DNA of 38,204 bases from assembly GCA_051883075.1 (NCBI GenBank), contig JBJETA010000123.1, positions 1 to 38,204 of the forward strand. Direction: 5' to 3'. Positions 15,145 to 23,257 of the stretch are shown here, piece by piece. The DNA comes from Aminipila sp051883075. GTDB taxonomy: Bacteria > Bacillota > Clostridia > Peptostreptococcales > Anaerovoracaceae. Every line of letters begins with the position of its first letter. Position 1 is the first letter of the stretch. Position numbers and translations under genes: made by a program. The notes under the pieces were generated by a model. It was not told the DNA's origin. It saw nothing but the letters and a program-made list of their open reading frames with translations, and made no database searches.

Positions 15145-16530
15145 TTATATCCTGCTTATAACCTTTTTGTTTAATCTTATAAAAAATGCAGCTGTCATAA
15201 GTAATGCAAAGAGTTCTGCAATCGGGAATGCCCACCAGACATAATTTACATTTCCAAGCTGTGCAAGCAGATATGCCGCAGGAAGCAAAATGACAAGCTG
15301 TCGGCAGATAGATGTAATCATGCTGAATACTGCATTTCCTAACGCCTGGAAAGTAGAAGCCCCTACTATATCGAAACCTGCAAGCAGGAAGTGTATGCTT
15401 ATGATTCTGAGCGCCGGGATTCCCATACTGAGCATATGCTCGGAAGCATCAAACATAAGGAAAAGCTTGTCAGGAAAAATCTGAAATATTGCAACACCAA
15501 TGCACATAATGCATGTGGCATAACAAATACTGAGCTTGATTGTTTTAATAAGCCTGTCCTTTTTTCGTGCACCATAATTATATGCAATAATGGGCACCAT
15601 ACCGTTGTTCAGTCCGAATATTGGCATAAATATAAAGCTTTGAAGCTTAAAATATACTCCGAATACTGCTGCTGCAGTTGATGAAAATGAAATCAAAATC
15701 TGGTTCATTCCATACACCATGATAGAGCCTATGGACTGCATGATGATTGACGGTGCGCCTACTGCATAAATCTGTCCTATGATTGAAGCAGAAGGCCTGA
15801 AACCTTTGAAATTAAGTTTAACCTCATGGTTTTTTCTGTGGTTGAAATAAATTCCGAGAATGCCCGCAACAGTCTGCCCTGTTACAGTTGCAAGGGCTGC
15901 GCCTGCCACACCCAGCTTTGGCATTCCTAAAAGACCAAAAATCAGAATCGGATCAAGTATGATATTTATTACTGCGCCGGTTGCCTGGGTTATCATAGTG
16001 TAAAAGGTTTTTCCTGTTGACTGCAAAAGTCTTTCAAAAGTAAACTGCATGCACAGCCCCAGGGAAAGACAGCATACCAAAGATAAATACTGAGTACCGT
16101 ACCTTACAATTTCAGCATCATTAGTCTGGCTGTAATAAAAAGGTTTTGAAGCAAATATTCCTATAAAAACAAGGAATATATAGATGACAACGGCAAGGAA
16201 AACTCCGTTTTTTGCGCAGTTATTTACCTTTTCAAAATTCTTTTCTCCCAGAGAGCGTGAAAGAAGTGCGTTTACACCTACTCCTGTGCCTCCAAGCAGG
16301 GCTATTATAAGCGTCTGGACCGGGAATGCAAGCGAAACTGCCGTCAAAGCATCTTCACTGATTCTTGCTACAAATATACTGTCTATGATGTTATACAATG
16401 CCTGCACAAGCATTGAAATCATCATTGGAAGTGACATGGATATAAGAAGTTTGTTTACATCCATAACTCCCATCTTATTTTCAGGCATTACTTCATGATT
16501 ATTTGTTTTTTCAATAGATGTTTCTGTCAT
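15145..16530 (-). CDS. MATE family multidrug efflux transporter
   Basis: From the ATG at 16530 the product has 461 residues and about twelve membrane spans in two related halves. The N-terminal half carries LLISMSLPMMISMLVQALYNIIDSIFVARI, the classic MATE opening, then GTGVGVNALLSRSLGE. The second half repeats GAPSIIMQSIGSIMVYGMNQI and NNGMVPIIAYNYGARK. The family exports cationic drugs or metabolites using Na+ or H+. GGGAGG sits 6 bases before this ATG, favouring it over the ATG at 16560. It follows the purine permease terminator and precedes spo0A; substrate is unknown. Confidence 0.93.
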   Translation of the reverse strand: MTETSIEKTNNHEVMPENKMGVMDVNKLLISMSLPMMISMLVQALYNIIDSIFVARISEDALTAVSLAFPVQTLIIALLGGTGVGVNALLSRSLGEKNFEKVNNCAKNGVFLAVVIYIFLVFIGIFASKPFYYSQTNDAEIVRYGTQYLSLVCCLSLGLCMQFTFERLLQSTGKTFYTMITQATGAVINIILDPILIFGLLGMPKLGVAGAALATVTGQTVAGILGIYFNHRKNHEVKLNFKGFRPSASIIGQIYAVGAPSIIMQSIGSIMVYGMNQILISFSSTAAAVFGVYFKLQSFIFMPIFGLNNGMVPIIAYNYGARKKDRLIKTIKLSICYATCIMCIGVAIFQIFPDKLFLMFDASEHMLSMGIPALRIISIHFLLAGFDIVGASTFQALGNAVFSMITSICRQLVILLPAAYLLAQLGNVNYVWWAFPIAELFALLMTAAFFIRLNKKVISRI

Positions 16531-16568
16531 ACAATCCTCCCTTTCGTTTTGCTTTATCATAATTAAAA

Positions 16569-16592
16569 CACGTCAATAGGAAAATCGACGTG
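16569..16592 (-). terminator. Hairpin after the purine permease gene
   Basis: CACGTC (16569-16574) and GACGTG (16587-16592) pair, with A/T extension, and the minus strand continues TTTTAATT. It lies between the permease stop and the MATE start. The T-tract is short, so read-through into the MATE gene is possible. Confidence 0.6.
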
Positions 16593-16627
16593 CTTTAAAT
16601 TTATGGTTTTTAATGATTTTAAAACAT

Positions 16628-18016
16628 TTATATCAAAATATACTTCAATATAAACATTACTGCAAGGATATACATAATTGGGTGAATGTCCTTCTCCTTT
16701 GCTTTTCCTGCAAGAACATTTACAACTACATAAGAAATGATACCCATTGAGATACCTTCGGAAATGCTGTACATAAACGGCATGGCAATAAGACATATAT
16801 AGCATGGGATTGCTTCAGTCATATCTTTAAAGTTGACCTTCAATATAGATGAAAACATCAGAAAGCCTACTACTATCAATGCCGGTGCCGTAGCAAATGA
16901 TGGAATCGATAAAAATATAGGAGAGAGGAATAAAGAGACTCCGAACAGGGCCGCTGCCGTTAAGCCTGTAAGACCTGTTCTTCCTCCTTCCGCAACACCG
17001 GAAGCACTCTCAACTACAGTAGTAACAGTTGAAGTACCAAGCAATGCTCCGGCAGTTGTTCCCACTGCATCCGCAAGAAGAGCTCCCTTTATCTTTGGAA
17101 GCTTCCCGTTCTCGTCAAGAAGATCTGCTTTTGATGCCACACCTATCAATGTTCCCAATGTATCAAACATATCTACAAAGATAAAAGCAAATATTACAGT
17201 AAGGAAATTTAAAGAAATTACATTGCTGAAATCCACCTGCGCTAAAGTAGGTGTGATGTCGGGTATTGATATTCCTCCGCTGAAGTCAGGCAGCACGCTG
17301 TACATGCCGAGTTTGGGATCAGGTACATATAATCCTGTAAGTTCGCAGATAATTCCAAGTCCCCACGTTGCCAGGATACCTATAAGTATATTTCCCTTAA
17401 CATTTTTTACAAGTAAAACTCCTGTAAAAAGAACTCCCAGAATGGCAAGGACTACTGTAATGCCCTCTGAATTGAAAGTTCCTGAATCCAAGGAATTTTT
17501 AAATGAATACACAGAAACCAGTGTTGAACCGTCTACAACAATCTTTCCGTTCTGAAGACCAAGAAAGGCTATAAAAAGGCCTATTCCGGCAGGAACGGTA
17601 TATTTTAAATTCATAGGAATTGCATTAAATATGGCCTCTCTTACATTTGTAAGTGAAAGAATTATAAAAAGGATACCTTCGAGTAAAACAGCAGCCAGAG
17701 CCATCTGCCATGAATATCCCATCTGTAGAACTACAGTATAAGCAAAATATGCGTTAAGCCCCATACCGGGAGCAAGTACAAACGGATAATTTGAAAATAC
17801 CGCCATAAACAAAGTTGCAAGAAGTGAAGCCACAGCAGTAGCTGTAAATACTGCACCCTTGTCCATTCCCGTGATACCGAGAATATTCGGATTTACGGCA
17901 AGGATATATGCTGTAGTCATAAAAGTAGTAAGTCCTGCCATCACTTCGGTTTTTACATTAGTTTTATTTTCCGATAAGTGAAAACAGGAATCGAGTTTCT
18001 GATGAATGTTGTTCAT
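16628..18016 (-). CDS. AzgA-type adenine/guanine/hypoxanthine permease (NCS2)
   Basis: A 462-residue polytopic transporter of the AzgA/PbuG branch of the NCS2 family. Marks include the N-terminal EVMAGLTTFMTTAYILAVNP, LAPGMGLNAYFAYTVV, and FIFVDMFDTLGTLIGVASKADLLDENG. ALLADAVGTTAGALLGTSTVTTVVESASGVAEGGRTGLT is the most conserved stretch. It imports purine bases with protons. Length is typical. No purine riboswitch is visible in the 149 bases upstream. It fits the nucleoside and purine theme of the window. Confidence 0.93.
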   Translation of the reverse strand: MNNIHQKLDSCFHLSENKTNVKTEVMAGLTTFMTTAYILAVNPNILGITGMDKGAVFTATAVASLLATLFMAVFSNYPFVLAPGMGLNAYFAYTVVLQMGYSWQMALAAVLLEGILFIILSLTNVREAIFNAIPMNLKYTVPAGIGLFIAFLGLQNGKIVVDGSTLVSVYSFKNSLDSGTFNSEGITVVLAILGVLFTGVLLVKNVKGNILIGILATWGLGIICELTGLYVPDPKLGMYSVLPDFSGGISIPDITPTLAQVDFSNVISLNFLTVIFAFIFVDMFDTLGTLIGVASKADLLDENGKLPKIKGALLADAVGTTAGALLGTSTVTTVVESASGVAEGGRTGLTGLTAAALFGVSLFLSPIFLSIPSFATAPALIVVGFLMFSSILKVNFKDMTEAIPCYICLIAMPFMYSISEGISMGIISYVVVNVLAGKAKEKDIHPIMYILAVMFILKYILI

Positions 18017-18165
18017 TTTTACCTCTTTTTCTTTATAAATAACAATACAATCTAAATAATGACCTAAACTTTATGATAACATATATATAACAGAAATTAA
18101 ATAGCTTTATATATTTATTATCCGATTGCCCTGCAATTTTATTCTCAGATTATATCTTTTCGCTT

Positions 18166-18495
18166 TCAGAATAACTGCAGTCGTATCAGAATCATATGAA
18201 ATGCCGTGCCGCAGACTATACTTAACAATGTGTTTCTTTTCCAAATATGTATAAGTACAACTGCAGCTGCTGAAACAATCTGTGGAACAGCATAAGAAAG
18301 CTGTGAAAAAGAAACGTCTTTTAAACAGTAAACGACAAGCATACCCATGATTGAATATGGCAGGAATTTGCCCAGAAATTCTATATAAGCCGGTGTTTCT
18401 TTTCCTCCAAGTACTAAAAAAGGTATAAATCTCAGAGCCATAGTAACAAAAGCTATGACTGCTGTTATAGCTAAAAGATATTGTGTGCTAATCAT
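18166..18495 (-). CDS. azlD: AzlD family branched-chain amino acid exporter subunit
   Basis: From the ATG at 18495 the protein has 109 residues with about four membrane helices. MALRFIPFLVLGG and FLGKFLPYSIMGMLVVYCLKD are typical AzlD segments. It pairs with AzlC to form a branched-chain amino acid (or analogue) exporter. The start overlaps the azlC stop by 8 bases with AGAGGTG upstream, so the pair is translationally coupled. A longer start at 18522 lies further inside azlC. Confidence 0.9.
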   Translation of the reverse strand: MISTQYLLAITAVIAFVTMALRFIPFLVLGGKETPAYIEFLGKFLPYSIMGMLVVYCLKDVSFSQLSYAVPQIVSAAAVVLIHIWKRNTLLSIVCGTAFHMILIRLQLF

Positions 18496-19192
18496 CCGCT
18501 TCACCTCTCTCATTTTTTTCAAGATATTTTCTGCTTACAGATAGAGCCGCTGTGATTGCTATCATGGCAGGAATTAAAAAACTGCCGCTTCCAAAGCAGA
18601 TGAGACAGATAACGGAAATGCCCACTCCAAGTACTGCAGGAAGATGCTGATTTGTACTGAGCCATTGTTCAACGAATACTGTGATAAAGAGTGCCGTCAT
18701 GGAAAATTCCACTCCTGATGAGTCAAAAGGCAGTGCTGCACCAAGCAGTGCTCCGGCAAGACTCCCCACCAGCCAGTAAATCTGATTGAAAAAAGAAATT
18801 AGGAAACAATATGTATGAGAATCTTCACCTTCAGGATAATCACCGCTACAGACCAAAGAGTAGGTTTCGTCGGTAAGTGCAAACATTAAATATGGCTTTT
18901 TCTTTCCGGAACCTCTGTAACGTTCAATCATGGAAATCCCGTAAAACAAATGACGTGCGTTTACCATAAGAGTAGTTAATGCTGCAGTTATAAGAGAAGC
19001 ACCTGATGTGATAAGACCTAATGCAACGTACTGCATTGAACCTGCGTATATAACAAGACTCATTATTAATGCCCAGAATACGCTAAGCCCGCTTTTTTCT
19101 GCCAGAATACCGAATCCGAAGCCCAGAACCAGATAACCGCTCATAACCGGTATTGTTTTTATAAATACTGTTTTTAATAATTTTCTGTTCAT
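18488..19192 (-). CDS. azlC: AzlC family branched-chain amino acid exporter, large subunit
   Basis: A 234-residue membrane protein with the AzlC signatures IPVMSGYLVLGFGFGILAEKSGLS, YAGSMQYVALGLI, MVNARHLFYGISM and FALTDETYSL. In Bacillus AzlCD exports branched-chain amino acids and 4-azaleucine. The start overlaps the malY stop by 4 bases (ATGA), so the C-S lyase and exporter are co-expressed, suggesting a linked amino acid substrate. Confidence 0.93.
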   Translation of the reverse strand: MNRKLLKTVFIKTIPVMSGYLVLGFGFGILAEKSGLSVFWALIMSLVIYAGSMQYVALGLITSGASLITAALTTLMVNARHLFYGISMIERYRGSGKKKPYLMFALTDETYSLVCSGDYPEGEDSHTYCFLISFFNQIYWLVGSLAGALLGAALPFDSSGVEFSMTALFITVFVEQWLSTNQHLPAVLGVGISVICLICFGSGSFLIPAMIAITAALSVSRKYLEKNERGEADD

Positions 19193-20406
19193 AATTCTGT
19201 TTCTTTCTTAAAAACATATTTCTGTAAACGTCCGAAAGCCTCCTGTACTCTGCTGAACGGAAGTGCCAGATTCATTCTTATATGACATTCTCCATGGAAA
19301 GGTCTTCCGTCCTGCCACCCCACACCTGCATTCCATCCTGCTTTTATAACTTCTTCTACAGTTTTTCCGTGAGCTTCACACCATTTTGTGCAGTCCATAA
19401 AAAGCATATAGGTACCCTGGGGCTTTGATACGTTTACACCGTCAAAATTCATACTTATAAAGTCACAGGCATAATCTATGTTTTCTCCTATCACCTGACA
19501 CAGCTCGTCAGTCCATTCATAGCCTTCAGGTTTATATGCTCCAATCAGGCCATACATTGATAAAACATTCATATTGTTATAATGTGACAGCGAGGCGGCT
19601 TTGTTGTGCTTATCGCGTAAAGTACGGTTATAAATAATATGATAGCTTCCGACAAGACCTGCCAGACTGAATGTCTTTGATGGTGCATAAAAAGCAATGG
19701 TCCTGTTTCTGGCATCCTCACTTATGCTTTGTGTAGGAATATGCTTATGTCCCTTCATGATAATATCCGACCATATTTCATCGGAAATAACCGTGACATC
19801 ATACTTTTTATATAATTCCATGGCCTTTTCAAGCTCCTCGCGTTCCCATACCCTTCCGCATGGATTGTGAGGTGAACACATAACGGCAGTGTGTATTTTA
19901 TACCTTGCCAGTTTATCTTCCATGTCGTCATAGTCCATACGCCAGATATTATCATCATCCAGTTTCAAAGGACTGTATATCAGTTTGTAGCCGTAATTTG
20001 AAATGCTGTTGGTGAAGCCTATATATGTTGGAGAATGGACTAAAATTCTCTCTCCGGGAGAACAGAGTGCGTTTAATGCTGAGATAACACCGCCCAGAAC
20101 ACCGTTCTCATAACCTATACATTCTTTTGTAAGCCCCTTTACACCGTTTCTTGTTTCCTGCCATTTTATAATCGAAGATATGTATTCTTCTCTTTCGGAA
20201 AAGTATCCGAAGCAGGGATGTTCCAGCCTTTTCTTTATCGCATCGGTAATGGTCGGCACTACAGGAAAATTCATATCCGCTACCCACATTGGAATAAAAT
20301 CAAATCCAGCTTCAGGGGCATCAGGTGCGAAGCCATGACCCAAGCCATCAACTGCAAGAGCATCATGTCCCTGCCTTTCTATTAAAGAAGTAAAATCGTA
20401 TTTCAT
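19189..20406 (-). CDS. MalY/PatB family cystathionine beta-lyase (C-S lyase)
   Basis: A 405-residue PLP enzyme of the MalY/PatB branch, recognised by IPMWVADMNFP at 38-48, CFGYF at 65-69, CSPHNPCGRVW at 177-187 (this branch has NPCG rather than NPTG), and SDEIWSD at 208-214. The Schiff-base Lys244 lies in APSKTFSLAGL. It cleaves cystathionine or cysteine to a thiol or sulfide plus pyruvate and ammonia; some members are regulators. AAAGGG precedes the ATG. It lies 74 bases downstream of the HTH-desulfoferrodoxin gene and overlaps azlC. Confidence 0.92.
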   Translation of the reverse strand: MKYDFTSLIERQGHDALAVDGLGHGFAPDAPEAGFDFIPMWVADMNFPVVPTITDAIKKRLEHPCFGYFSEREEYISSIIKWQETRNGVKGLTKECIGYENGVLGGVISALNALCSPGERILVHSPTYIGFTNSISNYGYKLIYSPLKLDDDNIWRMDYDDMEDKLARYKIHTAVMCSPHNPCGRVWEREELEKAMELYKKYDVTVISDEIWSDIIMKGHKHIPTQSISEDARNRTIAFYAPSKTFSLAGLVGSYHIIYNRTLRDKHNKAASLSHYNNMNVLSMYGLIGAYKPEGYEWTDELCQVIGENIDYACDFISMNFDGVNVSKPQGTYMLFMDCTKWCEAHGKTVEEVIKAGWNAGVGWQDGRPFHGECHIRMNLALPFSRVQEAFGRLQKYVFKKETEL

Positions 20407-20423
20407 AACATAACCCTTTCTTT

Positions 20424-20456
20424 ATTCATTACAATAAGCAATAAAGATTCATTACA
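20424..20456. repeat. Direct repeat upstream of malY
   Basis: ATTCATTACA occurs at 20424-20433 and 20447-20456, a 23-base period or roughly two helical turns, just before the malY ribosome site. It is a candidate operator, possibly for the HTH-desulfoferrodoxin protein encoded next door. Confidence 0.55.
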
Positions 20457-20480
20457 GTCCCTGATAAAGTTTGAATATAG

Positions 20481-21071
20481 TTACACAAGGCATCTGAACA
20501 ATCCATGTCTGTTGCAATACGCATATATGATGCCGTGTCCTCTTCTTCTGAAGCTTCCTTCGGCCGCCTGTTCGGGATAAAGTTTTTTCAACTCTACACG
20601 GTCAGATGTGACATACGCTATAAATGAAATGTAATGCTGCTTATTCATATCATGATTTAAATTTATATAATATTCTCCGTCAATGATTTCAACATTTAAT
20701 TTATGCTGTTCATCTGCTTCGTCAGGTTCTTCAACCTCAAGTGGAGGAAGTGTTACTCCACAGCAGGAAAAGGTTCCCTGACCTACTGATTGGATAATAT
20801 TTCCGCATACCGGGCATACATAAAATGACACTTTCTTCATATTTGAGGAACGGTTCTGATTTTCATTAATTTCACCAACCAGCAGCTCAGCTACAGATAC
20901 TCCGAGACTTGCCGCCAGATCAGGAAGTATGCCGATATCCGGCAGCCCTTTTCCGGTTTCCCATTTTGATACTGTTTTATCACTCACACATATGAGATCC
21001 GCCAGTTCCTTTTGTGTTATTTTCTTTTTTTCCCTTAAACTTTTGATAAGTTCCCCTGTTACATAATTCAT
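20481..21071 (-). CDS. XRE-type regulator fused to a desulfoferrodoxin-like two-iron module
   Basis: A 196-residue fusion. Residues 6-64 form a Cro/CI helix-turn-helix (IKSLREKKKITQKELADLI, VSDKTVSKWETGKGLP). Residues 83-108 match the desulforedoxin Fe(Cys)4 domain: Cys86, Cys89, Cys103 and Cys104 in a CxxC...CC pattern. Residues 118-196 match the superoxide reductase domain: His123, His140, His146, Cys186 and His189 reproduce the His4Cys site, with HDMNKQHYI and YCNRHGLF. The Lys next to the first His in EKH-type enzymes is Gln122, so sensing rather than catalysis is likely. AAAGG precedes the ATG. It is divergent from pnp and upstream of malY-azlCD, which it may control in response to superoxide, oxygen or iron. 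Confidence 0.82.
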   Translation of the reverse strand: MNYVTGELIKSLREKKKITQKELADLICVSDKTVSKWETGKGLPDIGILPDLAASLGVSVAELLVGEINENQNRSSNMKKVSFYVCPVCGNIIQSVGQGTFSCCGVTLPPLEVEEPDEADEQHKLNVEIIDGEYYINLNHDMNKQHYISFIAYVTSDRVELKKLYPEQAAEGSFRRRGHGIIYAYCNRHGLFRCLV

Positions 21072-21135
21072 AGCTTTTACCGCCTTTCTTACTCATATTT
21101 AAGGCACTGTGTGTGCCCCTCTGTTTTATGTGTTT

Positions 21136-21178
21136 ATTCTAGGCGATTGTAAAAAACACTGCAACCTACGGAAAGTAG
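21136..21178 (-). promoter_or_regulatory. Candidate promoter and operator of the HTH-desulfoferrodoxin gene
   Basis: On the minus strand TTGCAG (21159-21164), 17 bases and TAGAAT (21136-21141) form a moderate sigma-A promoter. An inverted repeat CTAC-N5-GTAG (21166-21178) abuts the -35 on its upstream side and could be an operator. The -35 matches only half the consensus. Confidence 0.45.
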
Positions 21179-21237
21179 ACCTGTAGCTATTTTATCAACA
21201 CATATTGTCATTTTCAATAGATATGATGTTTCATTTA

Positions 21238-21266
21238 TTGACTGACGCCATGATTTTTTATATAGT
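21238..21266 (+). promoter_or_regulatory. Sigma-A promoter of pnp
   Basis: TTGACT (21238-21243), 17 bases and TATAGT (21261-21266), each 5/6 to consensus. Transcription would start near 21273, giving a leader of about 70 bases to the preferred pnp ATG. No purine riboswitch core was found in the leader. Confidence 0.75.
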
Positions 21267-21343
21267 AAGAGAGATATTGTTTTTAAGGAAATATTAAAAT
21301 GCTTTTGCAAAGAATAAAAAAAGAAAAAGGAGCATCTACGGAT

Positions 21344-22159
21344 ATGTTTTATAACAAAGTAAAGGAATCTGCGGATTATATACAAAGCAGAATCAGCCGG
21401 AAGCCTGATATTGCCATTATTCTCGGCAGCGGACTGGGCAGTCTTGTTGACATCATGGAAGATAAAGAAGTTATTCCTTATGAAGACATTCCTAATTTCC
21501 CTCGGGCAAATGTTGCCGGACATGAGGGGAATCTTGTTATAGGTCAGATTGGAAAACAGATTATTGCAGCCATGCAGGGAAGATTTCACTTTTACGAAGG
21601 ATTTGAAATGAAGGAAGTCACTTACCCTGTTTTTGTTATGAAAATGTTGGGAATCGAAAATCTTATCGTTACAAATGCCTGCGGAGGTATAAACAGAGAT
21701 TTTGCTCCGGGAGATTTGATGATTATTGATGACTATATAAATATGCTTGGGAAAAATCCGCTAATCGGTGAAAATGATGAACGTTTCGGTGTGAGATTCC
21801 CTGATATGTCTGAGGCTTACTCACGAGCTCTTATTGAAAAAGCAGAGAAAGCGGCAAAGTCGTTAAATATCGGATATAAAAAAGGTGTTTATGCGATTTT
21901 TCCGGGACCCTGTTATGAAACCGCTGCAGAAATAAGGGCTTATGCTTCCCTTGGAGCTGACGCAATCGGTATGTCTACAGTTCCGGAAACAATCGCAGCA
22001 AACTATCTTGGTATCAATGTTCTGGGTATATCCTGTATTACAAACATGGCAACAGGTATATCAAAAACAAAGCACAGCCATGAAGAGGTTGTAAAAATAG
22101 CAAACGAAAGCAGTGAAAATCTGTGCAGCTGGGTAAAGAAGATTATTCTGGAGTGGTAA
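21344..22159 (+). CDS. Purine nucleoside phosphorylase, trimeric (PNP-I) type
   Basis: The only plus-strand gene. From ATG 21344 it has 271 residues. Motifs include IILGSGLGSL, GHEGNLVIG, QGRFHFYEG, VTNACGGIN, FPGPCYETAAEIR and GADAIGMSTVPE, which is the purine and ribose site, then ISCITNMATGI. It splits inosine and guanosine (and deoxy forms) with phosphate to base plus pentose-1-phosphate. AAAGGAG lies 11 bases upstream. An in-frame ATG at 21299 after AAGGAA would add 15 residues and cannot be excluded. DeoB at 34566 would process the pentose-1-phosphate. Confidence 0.95.
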   Translation: MFYNKVKESADYIQSRISRKPDIAIILGSGLGSLVDIMEDKEVIPYEDIPNFPRANVAGHEGNLVIGQIGKQIIAAMQGRFHFYEGFEMKEVTYPVFVMKMLGIENLIVTNACGGINRDFAPGDLMIIDDYINMLGKNPLIGENDERFGVRFPDMSEAYSRALIEKAEKAAKSLNIGYKKGVYAIFPGPCYETAAEIRAYASLGADAIGMSTVPETIAANYLGINVLGISCITNMATGISKTKHSHEEVVKIANESSENLCSWVKKIILEW

Positions 22160-22175
22160 GCTGATTTATTCAGCT
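22159..22175. terminator. Weak hairpin between convergent pnp and spoIVB
   Basis: AGCTGA (22159-22164) and TCAGCT (22170-22175) form a short stem overlapping both stop codons. There is no T-tract on either strand, so termination is doubtful, but it is the only structure in this 6-base convergent junction. Confidence 0.35.
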
Positions 22176-23242
22176 GCTTCCAGCATACTTTCGATAAAAA
22201 TCCCATATCCCCGAGTCGGATCATTCACTAAAACATGGGTAACCGCTCCCACAAGTCTGCCGTTCTGGATGATTGGTGAGCCGCTCATACCCTGAACAAT
22301 GCCTCCGCTGGATTTAAGAAGTCTTTCATCAGTTACCTTTATATTCATTCCTTTCGTATCCTGCTTTGTCTGTTTATTTACCTTTTCTATTTCGATAGTA
22401 TAGCACTCAATTTTGTTATTATCTAAAGTAGTCATTATCACTGCAGGCCCGGCTTTTACGGTTTCCTTTGTTCCTATTGCTATAGGCTTTTCAAAAAAAG
22501 GATTCTCCACCTCACTGTAAAGCTTTCCAAAGATACCGTATTCTGTATTCTTTTCCAGACTTCCAAGAGGTTCATCAGCCTCATAGAAAATACCCCTTAT
22601 TTCTCCCGGTTTGCCTGCTTTTCCCTGTTTCACAGACTCCACCTTTGATTTTACAAGCTCTCCTTCAGCAACGGAAAGAATAGCACCTGTTTCCGGGTCT
22701 GTTATGGCATGCCCTAAAGCTCCGTACTGTTTTGTTTCCGGATCATAGTATGTCAGAGTGCCTATCCCTGCTGTTTTATCTTTAACCCATACGCCTAACT
22801 TATAAGTGTTATCGCTTTTAGCTACAACAGGAGTCAGATGTATTTCTTTGATTTCGGACTTTCTCTTAACCTTCAAAAGCACCTCACCGCCGTTTTCATT
22901 GACCAGAACCTGAACTTCCGAAGCCCTGTAAACCTTCTGACCGTTTATTTCCAAGATAGTATCGCCTATCTGCAGTCCTGATAAAAGTCCGGGGTTTACT
23001 TTTTCACCAGTAACGGTTTCAATTTCTTCAAGTCCTACTATAAGAACACCTTTTACATCCATTTTTACTCCTATGGATTTCCCTCCCGGTATAAGCATTA
23101 TTTCAGTCACAACATTTATATTGGCAGGAGCGGTATTCTTACCGCTGTCAGCAATAACCATTGAAATCCCGGTGATTACAGCCAGTAACAATATAAATAC
23201 AATAATACCCCTTACCAGCCCGTTTATTCTGTTGCTATTCAT
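22166..23242 (-). CDS. spoIVB: SpoIVB sporulation serine peptidase (S55)
   Basis: A 358-residue exported protease with a membrane anchor at about 11-31, a PDZ domain at about 60-130 (LLSGLQIGDTILEINGQKV) and an S55 peptidase domain. The catalytic triad is His178 (ALGHAI), Asp305 (KVTD) and Ser320 (GMSGSPI). Spacings of 127 and 15 residues are the same as those of the Bacillus His236/Asp363/Ser378 triad. In the forespore it signals to the mother cell for pro-sigma-K processing. It lies 15 bases after the BofC-like gene. AGAGGAG precedes the ATG. Confidence 0.95.
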   Translation of the reverse strand: MNSNRINGLVRGIIVFILLLAVITGISMVIADSGKNTAPANINVVTEIMLIPGGKSIGVKMDVKGVLIVGLEEIETVTGEKVNPGLLSGLQIGDTILEINGQKVYRASEVQVLVNENGGEVLLKVKRKSEIKEIHLTPVVAKSDNTYKLGVWVKDKTAGIGTLTYYDPETKQYGALGHAITDPETGAILSVAEGELVKSKVESVKQGKAGKPGEIRGIFYEADEPLGSLEKNTEYGIFGKLYSEVENPFFEKPIAIGTKETVKAGPAVIMTTLDNNKIECYTIEIEKVNKQTKQDTKGMNIKVTDERLLKSSGGIVQGMSGSPIIQNGRLVGAVTHVLVNDPTRGYGIFIESMLEAAE

Positions 23243-23257
23243 AAAACAAAAACTCCT

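Noticed and set aside
16833..17555. Long plus-strand open frame (240 codons)
   Set aside because: It is antisense to the AzgA-type permease, with low-complexity Pro/Ser/Thr composition and no ribosome site; the minus-strand gene explains the region.
18017..18165. Possible purine riboswitch before the AzgA-type permease
   Set aside because: The conserved purine-riboswitch loops and junction are not present; the sequence is simply AT-rich.
21134..21589. Minus-strand open frame opposite the start of pnp
   Set aside because: Overlaps the well-supported pnp coding sequence and its promoter; composition is not protein-like.
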